The position numbers and the translations under genes are program-made. The notes under the pieces are model-generated. The model searched no databases. It had not been told where the DNA came from and saw only the letters and a list, made by a program, of their open reading frames with translations. Shown here piece after piece: positions 32,610-39,897 of a DNA stretch of 43,014 nt (positions are counted from its first letter, which is position 1; each line of letters opens with the position of its first letter). Source of the stretch: CAYFTL01 sp964346145 (lineage in GTDB: Bacteria; Bacillota; Clostridia; Christensenellales; Aristaeellaceae); the NCBI GenBank assembly GCA_964346145.1, contig CAYFTL010000016.1, positions 1 through 43,014 of the forward strand, given 5' to 3'.

Positions 32610-33166
32610 TGTTAATGGATCTGTACGACGCACCCGAAAAAGTCAAACAGCTCACTAAACAAATCCAAGACCTTTGGTTTCAATATTATGAAGAATTTTC
32701 CGCTCTCCTGCGCTCCGTCAACCCCGGCTATTCCGACTGGTCCACCCTCTTAAGCACCACCCCCAGCTACACCATCCAGTGTGATTTTTCTTACATGATC
32801 AGTCCCCAAATGTTTGATGAGTTCGTCAGGGATGATTTGCAAGATTCTTGCAGTCGATTGGATCGCTCCTTGTATCATTTGGATGGGATCGGCCAGCTCC
32901 CCCACCTGGATTCGCTGCTACAAATCAACAACTTAAACGCCGTGCAGTGGATCCCTGGCGACGGTCAGCCTAACATAGAAGATTGGCCCCAAGTATACCG
33001 AAAAATTTTAAACGCCAAGAAATCGGCGCAGGTTGTGGCGGGCACACTGGCTTCCGCCCACTCATTGATCAAAAATCTCGGTGCCGGTGCCAATCTACAA
33101 GTCCGCACCTACGAAAACAGCCGCTCAGCTGTAGAGTCCTTTTTAGAAGTTCACAAGCAAAGATAA
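32610..33166 (+). CDS. URO-D-like family protein, 5' part lost in the gap
   Basis: The last ~184 residues of a URO-D superfamily protein. Segments fitting the family are DLYDAPEKVKQLTKQIQ, the SCDFS-like QCDFSYMISPQMFDEFV, the DRSLYHLDGIGQLPHLD segment, and NAVQWIPGDGQPN near the C-terminus. It ends with TAA at 33166, directly before a bidirectional terminator. True uroporphyrinogen decarboxylase is unlikely given its place beside sugar genes; these paralogues are widespread in Clostridia next to sugar or corrinoid methyltransferase genes, with unknown substrate. It is paralogous to the fragment at 3-204. The 5' end lies in the N gap; continuity with the bases at 32429-32509 is doubtful. Confidence 0.75.
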
Positions 33167-33167
33167 C

Positions 33168-33207
33168 AAAAAAACAGTCTGTAAATAAATTTACAGACTG
33201 TTTTTTT
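33168..33207. terminator. Bidirectional terminator
   Basis: AAAAAAACAGTCTGTAAA (33168-33185) and its exact inverse (33190-33207) flank TAAA. The stem ends in seven T on the plus strand and seven T on the minus strand, and serves both the URO-D-like gene (+) and the coiled-coil gene (-). Confidence 0.92.
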
Positions 33208-33212
33208 GTTTC

Positions 33213-33860
33213 TTATCGGTCTACGCCCAAGTTTTTGCGGCTTTGGCGCACCGCTTCCACGCTTTGTACCAAATCCGCTTCCAGGCCATTGAGCAGGTTA
33301 CGCACATAGTTGCTCACTTCCAACTGGCGGTCGCGGGCATCGGCCTTCGCATCGTTCACAACGTGGGTAGCCTCCTCTTGAGCTCGGCGCAAAATCTCGG
33401 ATTTGCTCACCAGCGCCTCCGCACGCTCTCTGGCCTCGCTGATGATGGCATCCGCTTGCCGCTGCGCTTCCTCTACGGTAAAGCTCGCCTGCTCGTCTGC
33501 TTGGGCGATGGCAGCATCGGCCCTGGCGTTTGCTGCCTTCACCTTGTTGCTTGCAGTCTTTTCGGCATTGCGCAAAATCCGTTCCCGATCTGCCAACGTT
33601 TGGTTCGCGTACTGAATTGCTTCGGGCAAGTTGGCCCGAATATCGTGCAGGATGTCCAAACATTTATCTACATCCACTACACGGGTGCCGATGATCGGCC
33701 GAACCGGTGCATTGACCAGCTCTTTTTCCAGAAAATCGCACAAAACGTAGATTTCGCGCGTATCTTCCTCCATAACTTTCGGCAAACCGTCCACATCTCT
33801 ATCGAGAGACAGATCGCGTTCATCCATCCCGTCGTCAAACATCATATTGTCTTGATCCAT
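33213..33860 (-). CDS. Coiled-coil protein downstream of coaD, unknown (F0-b-like in form)
   Basis: A 215-residue acidic-to-charged protein. Residues 1-35 are acidic and disordered. Residues 36-75 form a small ordered part (IYVLCDFLEKELVNAPVRP) ending in KCLDILHDIRANLPEAI. Residues 80-200 are a continuous Ala/Glu/Arg helix (AANARADAAIAQADEQA, AISEARERAEALVSKSEILRRAQEEA) of the type seen in ATP synthase b subunits and DivIVA-like proteins. There is no membrane segment. AAGGAGA precedes the ATG. The gene follows coaD closely; rsmD-coaD-coiled coil is a recurring order in Clostridia. Function unknown to me. Confidence 0.8.
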   Translation of the reverse strand: MDQDNMMFDDGMDERDLSLDRDVDGLPKVMEEDTREIYVLCDFLEKELVNAPVRPIIGTRVVDVDKCLDILHDIRANLPEAIQYANQTLADRERILRNAEKTASNKVKAANARADAAIAQADEQASFTVEEAQRQADAIISEARERAEALVSKSEILRRAQEEATHVVNDAKADARDRQLEVSNYVRNLLNGLEADLVQSVEAVRQSRKNLGVDR

Positions 33861-33887
33861 CGAACATTCTCCTTCCAGCTCATCATC

Positions 33888-34367
33888 TTATCTGAAGTTG
33901 GCCAATACATCTTCCAAAATAACATCGGGCACCAAGCCTTGAATAGATCCTCCATAATATGCTGCTTCACGCACAATCGACGAGCTAATCCAGGCATATT
34001 CGGGTGCCGAAGGTAAAAGTAAGGTCTCCAAGCCCTTCGACAAATGCCTGTTGAGCACAGCCGCCTGCATCTCCGCCGCATAATCCAACTCGCTACGCAC
34101 GCCTCGGGCTATCAGCGTAGCCCCTACAGTGCGCGCCGCTTCTATAGTCAACCCATCAGAGGAAAGCACCTCAACATTGGAGATGTCCGCCACACATTTT
34201 CGGATCATTTCAACCCTGTACTCAGCAGAAAATGCATTTTTCTTGGCCGAATTGTTCATAACGCCGACGATAACTTTGTCAAATAAAACACTCAACCGCT
34301 TGATCATATCCAAATGTCCAACGGTAATCGGGTCAAAACTCCCTGGAAAAAAACAGTTTTTGCTCAT
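33888..34367 (-). CDS. coaD: Phosphopantetheine adenylyltransferase
   Basis: CoaD makes dephospho-CoA from phosphopantetheine and ATP, the penultimate step of CoA synthesis. The 159-residue product has the nucleotidyltransferase GSFDPITVGHLDMI motif at residues 9-22, RGVRSELDYAAEMQ, and the ISSSIVREAAYYGG segment near 128. It starts 4 bases into the rsmD stop (ATGA). Confidence 0.97.
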   Translation of the reverse strand: MSKNCFFPGSFDPITVGHLDMIKRLSVLFDKVIVGVMNNSAKKNAFSAEYRVEMIRKCVADISNVEVLSSDGLTIEAARTVGATLIARGVRSELDYAAEMQAAVLNRHLSKGLETLLLPSAPEYAWISSSIVREAAYYGGSIQGLVPDVILEDVLANFR

Positions 34368-34936
34368 AAATTTTCTTCTATAACCCTTTTGTATTCATAA
34401 AAGCTCAACACCGTGCCGCTGTATTTACGACTATCGATACAAGTAAAATGTCCAACAACCGGTGCTTGCGGCTGTATATCACTTTTGTGTTCAAATACCA
34501 CCAGTGCGCCTTCCTGTAACAGTGCTCGTTCGTGCAGTTGATTGCAACACTGACCATAAACCGTTTGCATATGGTACGGCGGATCCAAAAAGACAATAGA
34601 AAACGGAACATCGCCCAACCGATTTAGCGCACGCCTCCAATCCGCTTGAATCAGCTCTACCCGGCTACTATACCCCAGCGATTCTATATTCTGGCGGATA
34701 ATCCGCGCCGCTTGAGGCGCTGCTTCCACCGCGATAGCCTTCCGGGCCCCTCTGCTCACCGATTCTAAAGCCAGCGCACCCGAGCCCGAAAATAAATCCA
34801 ACACCACCGCATCGTTGATACGCGAATAAATGATGTTAAACAGGGCGGCTTTGACTTTGTCTCCGGTCGGCCGGGTGTATATACCCGTCGGCACGATAAT
34901 TTTCCTTCCCTTGGCCTCTCCACCGATTATGCGCAT
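34364..34936 (-). CDS. rsmD: 16S rRNA (guanine(966)-N2)-methyltransferase RsmD
   Basis: RsmD methylates G966 of 16S rRNA in the assembled 30S subunit. The 190-residue product begins MRIIGGEAKGRKI, then TRPTGDKVKAALFNI, SAM motif DLFSGSGALALES near residue 47, and the catalytic FLDPPY near 115, all diagnostic. The ATG at 34936 is preceded by GGGAGAGG. Its promoter appears to be TTTACG (35001-35006), 17 bases, TATAAT (34978-34983). It is followed by coaD with a 4-base overlap. Confidence 0.95.
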   Translation of the reverse strand: MRIIGGEAKGRKIIVPTGIYTRPTGDKVKAALFNIIYSRINDAVVLDLFSGSGALALESVSRGARKAIAVEAAPQAARIIRQNIESLGYSSRVELIQADWRRALNRLGDVPFSIVFLDPPYHMQTVYGQCCNQLHERALLQEGALVVFEHKSDIQPQAPVVGHFTCIDSRKYSGTVLSFYEYKRVIEENL

Positions 34937-34977
34937 AGCCTCTCCCATCAAACACACTGATCCATATTTACTCAGAT

Positions 34978-35006
34978 ATTATAGCACATCCGCTGTCAAG
35001 CGTAAA
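34978..35006 (-). promoter_or_regulatory. rsmD-coaD promoter
   Basis: Minus strand: TTTACG (35001-35006), 17 bases, TATAAT (34978-34983). The -35 matches 4 of 6. Confidence 0.6.
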
Positions 35007-35069
35007 GACTCGATCCGTCCTCCGCAATGAATTAAGGACAATTTGATGTTTCCCCATCCACACAAAAAA

Positions 35070-35089
35070 AGCCGCACCAACGTGCGGCT
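35070..35089 (-). terminator. Terminator of the 35101-42939 gene block
   Basis: AGCCGCAC and GTGCGGCT pair around CAAC and are followed on the minus strand by seven T. It lies 11 bases after the membrane protein stop. Confidence 0.9.
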
Positions 35090-35100
35090 GAAAATATTTT

Positions 35101-35799
35101 TTAAACCTCAGCCTTTGGCGGCTTGGGCCCTCTCTTTTGCTGTTCACGCATTTTCGCCTGGCGCAACTTGCGCTTGCTACCCTTTTTGATCAGCTCCAGC
35201 TTTTTAACGCGCAACTGCGGTCCTCTCATGTAACCAATTAGCATGGCCAATGGGAACAGCGGGCTAATCAACACAAATACATACGGCAACACGGCCCTTG
35301 GAACGATATCAAACAAAATATTAAACGGCATAAAAAATACGCGTGCAATCATGTCGGACCAATTCGGGGCCTGCATCACATAATCCTGGGCATCACCCTG
35401 CGCCAGCTGGCTAACCTGGTGCGCTGGCGCTCCAAACAAACCCGATTGAAATAAGAGGTTGCCCAGCGAAAAAAACAAAAATGGGATCATCGCAATCAGA
35501 AACACATGAATCCCGGTGCGTTTTTCCCAACATTCGGCTTCATCAATTGGCGATATGTGAGGGTCACCCACTTCATCGCGGCGCTTGTCAAGGGTAACGC
35601 GCAGCGTAGCAGCCCGCTCTCCCCGGTAGCAGCCTTCGTTGTATACCATCCAAAATCCGGCTACCAACAATCCGATATTAATCGGGTAACGGACAAACCA
35701 TTGCTCTGCAAGAGTCGCCGATGCAAACAAAAAATTGATCATCAACGCCACTACATAAACAACCCACACCCGCGACGCCGTCTTTACTTTGTATTTCAT
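35101..35799 (-). CDS. Hypothetical membrane protein with basic C-terminal tail
   Basis: A 232-residue protein with four hydrophobic segments (about residues 11-31, 39-53, 97-117 and 169-191) and a lysine/arginine-rich tail (about 196-232, with KKGSKRKLRQAKMREQQKR) that is probably cytosolic. The loop between segments 2 and 3 contains RVTLDKRRDEVGDPHI and EAECWEKRTG. No signature of a known transporter or enzyme is visible and I cannot assign a family. It is the last gene of its block and follows the cycloligase by 24 bases. Confidence 0.75.
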   Translation of the reverse strand: MKYKVKTASRVWVVYVVALMINFLFASATLAEQWFVRYPINIGLLVAGFWMVYNEGCYRGERAATLRVTLDKRRDEVGDPHISPIDEAECWEKRTGIHVFLIAMIPFLFFSLGNLLFQSGLFGAPAHQVSQLAQGDAQDYVMQAPNWSDMIARVFFMPFNILFDIVPRAVLPYVFVLISPLFPLAMLIGYMRGPQLRVKKLELIKKGSKRKLRQAKMREQQKRGPKPPKAEV

Positions 35800-35823
35800 A
35801 CCTCAGACCTCTTTCCTGTTTCA

Positions 35824-36384
35824 TCAATTTCCACACGGGTAAACATTGGATTGAGTAACAAGCATATCCATCGGCACATCGTGCTCCTCCGCTGGCACAC
35901 ATGGAAGCAGCTGCTCTTCATAACAAATCCCTACGCGTTTCGCTTGCGTCTTGGGCAAAAAACGGTCGTAATATCCGCCGCCGTACCCCAATCGGTTGCC
36001 GTTTAAATCAAACGCAAGCCCCGGCACTAAAATCAAATCTAATTTTTCGGGTGCTATCTCCTTATACTCAACCGGTTCAGGTATGCCAAACCGGCCTTTG
36101 TGCAACTGATCAAAAGAGGTAAGCCGCGCCGCTTTCATTTGCCGCTTGGGCAGCGTTACCGGCACGTACAGTTCCCGCCCCGATCTGATAATTTCCCGCA
36201 GCAGCCCATATGTGTTTACTTCGGTGCCAATTCCAATGTAACACATAACCCGCTTGGCGTTGGCGTACTGCGGCAAACGCAGCACCCTTTCGGCCATCCT
36301 GGCAGACATTTCCAGCACCTCTATCATGCTTACCCGGGCGCGCCGCTTTTTCATCTCATTGCGCAACGCCTGTCTATCCTTCAT
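35824..36384 (-). CDS. 5-formyltetrahydrofolate cyclo-ligase
   Basis: This enzyme converts 5-formyl-THF to methenyl-THF with ATP, recycling a dead-end folate. The 186-residue product has KKRRARVSMIE near the N-terminus, VMCYIGIGTEVNT, LILVPGLAFDLNGNRLGYGGGYYDRFL (here PGLAFD ... LGYGGGYYDRFL) and the C-terminal VPMDMLVTQ. The ATG at 36384 lies inside the last codons of alr (11-base overlap), with GAGGAGG upstream. A longer frame with MKWRCGPIRF is antisense-like and rejected. Confidence 0.93.
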   Translation of the reverse strand: MKDRQALRNEMKKRRARVSMIEVLEMSARMAERVLRLPQYANAKRVMCYIGIGTEVNTYGLLREIIRSGRELYVPVTLPKRQMKAARLTSFDQLHKGRFGIPEPVEYKEIAPEKLDLILVPGLAFDLNGNRLGYGGGYYDRFLPKTQAKRVGICYEEQLLPCVPAEEHDVPMDMLVTQSNVYPCGN

Positions 36385-37492
36385 AGGCCATAGTCCTCCT
36401 CGCCACCCTGCGAGTAAAACCCAGCATAATCTCGTAGGGAATCGTATCGGCCCACAGCGCCATTTCATCGGGTGTGATCTGTTGCTGCCCTTGCCTGCCT
36501 AACAGCACCACTTCCTGCTCCATATCTATCCCGGCAATATCGGTTACGTCCACCATGGTCTGATCCATGCATATCCGACCCACAATCGGTGCGCGCTGGC
36601 CACAAACCAGCACAAATCCCTTGTTGCTGATGGCGCGCGGATAACCATCTCCGTAACCTATCGGCAACGTCATAATGATGCTATCCCGCTGCGCCGTAAA
36701 AGTGCGCCCGTACCCCACGCTTTCGCTTTTTGCAATGCTTGCTATGCGCACCGGGCGGGTGGTTAATTGCTGGGCCGACCTCAAGTCCGGACATTGCTCA
36801 CACACCGCCGCACCGTAAAGGCCGATGCCCACCCGAACCATATCGTGAGCAAATTCAGGATACATTGTCGCCGCATCGCTTGCCGACGCATGCACCAGCG
36901 GATCAAATCCGTTTGCTCGAACAATCTCCACCGCCCTGCACAAACGGGCATCCTGTTCCCGGGTGAATTCTTTTTCCCCAGCCGCATTGGCAAAATGGGT
37001 AAAAATACCTTCCATGTCCACGCACCGGCATTTTCCCCATTCATCCAACAGGTCTAGCAGTTCTTGCTCGCCGCGAACGCCTATCCGCGCCATGCCAGTG
37101 TCCACTTTTAAGTGCGCCCGTGCCCTTTTGCCAAACTCACAGGCTGCCTTCTCCAGAATTTCAATATCTAAACGGTCAAATACCATCTGAGCCATATCGT
37201 ATTGACAAGCTGCTCGTGCAGCTTGCGGGCAGGATCTGCCCAACACCAAAATGGGTTTTTGAATTCCGCCTTCCCGAAGTTCAATCCCCTCTTCCACCGT
37301 GGCCACCGCAAAAGCGTCCGCCCCGCAAACCTCAAGGCTTTGCGCTACATTTACCGCGCCGTGCCCGTAAGCATCGGCTTTTACCACCGCCATAAAGCGC
37401 ACTTTGGCATACACTTTATGGCGCAGCACGCTGTAGTTGTGCGCAATCGCTTCTATGTCTGTAGTCAACAGGGTGGGGCGGAATGAAATCAT
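36374..37492 (-). CDS. alr: Alanine racemase
   Basis: Alr supplies D-alanine for peptidoglycan. The 372-residue product has the PLP lysine in AVVKADAYGHGA near residue 38, the catalytic tyrosine region VGYGRTFTA, and the CMDQTMVDVT motif near 312, plus LPIGYGDGYPR. The length is typical. The ATG overlaps the ACT gene stop by 4 bases. Confidence 0.97.
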   Translation of the reverse strand: MISFRPTLLTTDIEAIAHNYSVLRHKVYAKVRFMAVVKADAYGHGAVNVAQSLEVCGADAFAVATVEEGIELREGGIQKPILVLGRSCPQAARAACQYDMAQMVFDRLDIEILEKAACEFGKRARAHLKVDTGMARIGVRGEQELLDLLDEWGKCRCVDMEGIFTHFANAAGEKEFTREQDARLCRAVEIVRANGFDPLVHASASDAATMYPEFAHDMVRVGIGLYGAAVCEQCPDLRSAQQLTTRPVRIASIAKSESVGYGRTFTAQRDSIIMTLPIGYGDGYPRAISNKGFVLVCGQRAPIVGRICMDQTMVDVTDIAGIDMEQEVVLLGRQGQQQITPDEMALWADTIPYEIMLGFTRRVARRTMAYEG

Positions 37493-37920
37493 AACGACAT
37501 AACCTGCTCTTGATCCAACAGACGGACGCCCGCATCCTTTAAAGTTTCAATCGCGCGATCGGCATCGGGCACGCGGAAAATCACCAATGCGTGGCTGCCC
37601 GTATTGCGCACAAAGGAATATAGGTATTCAATCCCGATGTCCTGTTTGTCCAGCTCTTCCAGCACATCGGCCAATCCGCCCGGTCTATCCTGCACACAAA
37701 CGGCCAGCACATCGGTCAATCGCACCGTATATCCCGCAGCCCTTAAAGCCTCTACAGCCTTCGTCGTGTCGTTTACAATACCGCGCAATATGCCGTAGTT
37801 CTCGGTGTCGGCAATAGACAAAGCAATCAAATCGATTTGGTTATCGCTCAATACCCGTGTCAGCTTGGATAAAGATCCCTTGGTGTTTTCCAGAAAAACA
37901 GAGATTTGTTGTACAAACAT
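37489..37920 (-). CDS. Tandem ACT-domain protein
   Basis: A 143-residue protein made of two ACT domains: residues 1-70 (QQISVFLENTKGSLSKLTRVLSDNQIDLIAL) and 71-143 (VLAVCVQDRPGGLADVLEELDKQDIGIEYLY). ACT domains bind amino acids or similar ligands and control enzymes. It lies directly downstream of paaK. Such tandem-ACT proteins commonly accompany paaK/ior genes in anaerobes, so it may sense an aromatic amino acid or aryl acid; this is inference. GGAGG is 8 bases before the ATG. A TATAAT with extended TGT (37956-37961) suggests a separate promoter at the end of paaK. Confidence 0.88.
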   Translation of the reverse strand: MFVQQISVFLENTKGSLSKLTRVLSDNQIDLIALSIADTENYGILRGIVNDTTKAVEALRAAGYTVRLTDVLAVCVQDRPGGLADVLEELDKQDIGIEYLYSFVRNTGSHALVIFRVPDADRAIETLKDAGVRLLDQEQVMSL

Positions 37921-37955
37921 GTGCTTCGCCTCCAGCCTTCGGTCCTTTTAGTAAA

Positions 37956-37961
37956 ATTATA
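37956..37961 (-). promoter_or_regulatory. Extended -10 promoter before the ACT gene
   Basis: Minus-strand TATAAT (37956-37961) preceded by TGT. No good -35 is seen at the right distance. Initiation near 37949 would serve the ACT-alr-cycloligase genes. Confidence 0.45.
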
Positions 37962-37981
37962 ACACAATCCCTGACTCAATA

Positions 37982-39301
37982 CTACAACTTGCGCTTGTCC
38001 AGTATGCGCTTGGCTTTGCCTTCCGAACGCGGAATAGTCCGCGGCGCAACCAGGCGTATCTTGGCCGAAAGTCCCAGCACAGATTTGATTTTTTCATGGA
38101 TTTGGTTGCCTAGTGCCTCCAGCACACTCACCTTATCGCTGAAAATTTCTTCGGATACTTCCACCTGAATCTCCAGCGTATCGGTAGAGTGCACGCGGTC
38201 CACCACCAGCAAATAATGAGGCAAGATACCGCTGATACCCACCAGCACTGATTCCACTTGGGATGGGAACACGTTCACTCCGCGAATCACCAGCATATCG
38301 TCGGTGCGCCCCATAATGCGATCCATCCGGATATGGGTGCGCCCGCATTCACACTTTTCATCGTTCAAGCGGCAAATGTCGTGGGTTCTGTAGCGGATTA
38401 ATGGCATGCCTTCTTTGGTAATCGTGGTAAACACCAGCTCACCGATCGTCCCATAGGGCAACACTTCGCCCGTTTCAGCATCGATGATCTCCGGGATAAT
38501 GTGATCTTCGGCCACGTGCATTCCCTGCTTTGTCGGGCATTCCATGGCTACGCCCGGGCCACACATTTCGGTAAGCCCATACACATTTAACGCCTGAATG
38601 CCCAGCAGCTCTTCAATTTTGTTTCGCATCTCGTCGGTCCAGGGCTCCGCGCCCAGCACGCCGGCTCTCAATCGGAAATTTTTAAGAGGTATGCCCATAT
38701 CGTGTATAGTTTCCCCCAGATACAGCGCGTACGACGGCGTGCAGCAAAGCACCGTCACGCCCAAATCCTGCATCACCATAATTTGGCGTTCGGTGTTGCC
38801 GCTGGACATGGGCACTACCATGGCACCTATGTGGCTGCCCCCTTGGTGGGCACCCAATCCACCGGTAAACAGCCCATAGCCATAGCTAACCTGCACCACA
38901 TCATTTTGAGTAGTTCCTGCCGACGCCAAAGAGCGCGCCATCAACTCGGTCCAGATTTCCACGTCATAGGCGGTCTGCCCAGACACCACCGGCTTGCCCG
39001 TGGTCCCGCTGGAACCGTGTATGCGTACAATTTCCCGCTTGGGTGTAGCCAGTAGCCCGAAGGGATAATGGTCGCGCAAGTCGTTTTTTTCGGTAAAGGG
39101 AAGTTTTTTTAAATCCTCTACCGATCGAATATCGTTGGGCGTCAATCCGCTTTTTTGCATGCGTTCCCGATACATGGGCACATTTCTATATACTCTGTCT
39201 ACCGTGCTGCGCAGACGTTCGCCTTGAATGCGCCTTAAATCCGTCCGATCCATGCACTCCATCGTCGGATTCCATATATTGTATTTTGTCGTCTCTGCCA
39301 T
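37982..39301 (-). CDS. Phenylacetate-CoA ligase family (PaaK-like), copy 1
   Basis: A 439-residue adenylate-forming enzyme that activates aryl acids to CoA thioesters. Visible motifs: IHGSSGTTGKPVV (P-loop) near residue 94, VYGLTEMCGPGVAMEC near 238, the RYRTHDICRL segment near 305 with CECGRTH nearby, and VIRGVNVFPSQVE near 340. The C-terminus ends in GKAKRILDKRKL, with the usual lysine-rich tail. GGAGGAG precedes the ATG at 39301. In anaerobes with IorAB next door the reaction may run toward acid plus ATP. It resembles copy 2 (41647-42939) but differs clearly, so it is not a recent duplicate. Confidence 0.93.
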   Translation of the reverse strand: MAETTKYNIWNPTMECMDRTDLRRIQGERLRSTVDRVYRNVPMYRERMQKSGLTPNDIRSVEDLKKLPFTEKNDLRDHYPFGLLATPKREIVRIHGSSGTTGKPVVSGQTAYDVEIWTELMARSLASAGTTQNDVVQVSYGYGLFTGGLGAHQGGSHIGAMVVPMSSGNTERQIMVMQDLGVTVLCCTPSYALYLGETIHDMGIPLKNFRLRAGVLGAEPWTDEMRNKIEELLGIQALNVYGLTEMCGPGVAMECPTKQGMHVAEDHIIPEIIDAETGEVLPYGTIGELVFTTITKEGMPLIRYRTHDICRLNDEKCECGRTHIRMDRIMGRTDDMLVIRGVNVFPSQVESVLVGISGILPHYLLVVDRVHSTDTLEIQVEVSEEIFSDKVSVLEALGNQIHEKIKSVLGLSAKIRLVAPRTIPRSEGKAKRILDKRKL

Positions 39302-39327
39302 ACTCTCCTCCTGCGCGCTTTTCCGCT

Positions 39328-39897
39328 CTATTGCTGATAACCCAATTCAAAAGCGCGCAAATTGGCTTCCAAAAACTTAGCCGGTATGCTCGCCTTCAGC
39401 GCACGCTGCCACAACTCTTTATCGTAAGGGGTACGCTTACACAGCGCGCCGAGCAGCACCAGGTTTACCGCCCGCGCTTCCCCGGCCTGCTGGGCCAGTG
39501 CGTAGGCATCCATTACCACCAAATTGGTTTTTTCACCCAAATGCTCAATCAAATTTTCAGGATAGCTTTGGGCTCCAGTGATCACCGGCATCGGCGAAAT
39601 TTGCTGACTGTTGGCAATCATCATGCCTTCCTGCTTCAAATATGGCAGGGCGCGCATGGCTTCCATCTGTTCAAATGCCAGCACATAGTCAGCCTCGCCC
39701 ATGCCAACCAAAGGCGCGTTTATCTTGTCGCCTATGCGCACATAGGTGACCACGCTGCCCCCCCGTTGGGACATCCCGTGCACCTCGGATACCTTAACAT
39801 CGCACCCGATTTCGTTGGCCAACGCACCCAAAATCCGGCTAGCAAGCAGCGTTCCCTGTCCGCCTACTCCAACGATCACAACGTTCATCTGCTTCAT
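39328..39897 (-). CDS. iorB: Indolepyruvate:ferredoxin oxidoreductase, beta subunit
   Basis: IorB is the pyruvate-ferredoxin-oxidoreductase gamma-domain-like subunit that carries the CoA-binding part. The 189-residue product starts MKQMNVVIVGVGGQGTLLASRILG and shows VHGMSQRGGSVVTYVRIG, typical of IorB. Its start overlaps the iorA stop (ATGA). With IorA it turns aryl pyruvates plus CoA into aryl-acetyl-CoA, CO2 and reduced ferredoxin. Confidence 0.94.
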   Translation of the reverse strand: MKQMNVVIVGVGGQGTLLASRILGALANEIGCDVKVSEVHGMSQRGGSVVTYVRIGDKINAPLVGMGEADYVLAFEQMEAMRALPYLKQEGMMIANSQQISPMPVITGAQSYPENLIEHLGEKTNLVVMDAYALAQQAGEARAVNLVLLGALCKRTPYDKELWQRALKASIPAKFLEANLRAFELGYQQ

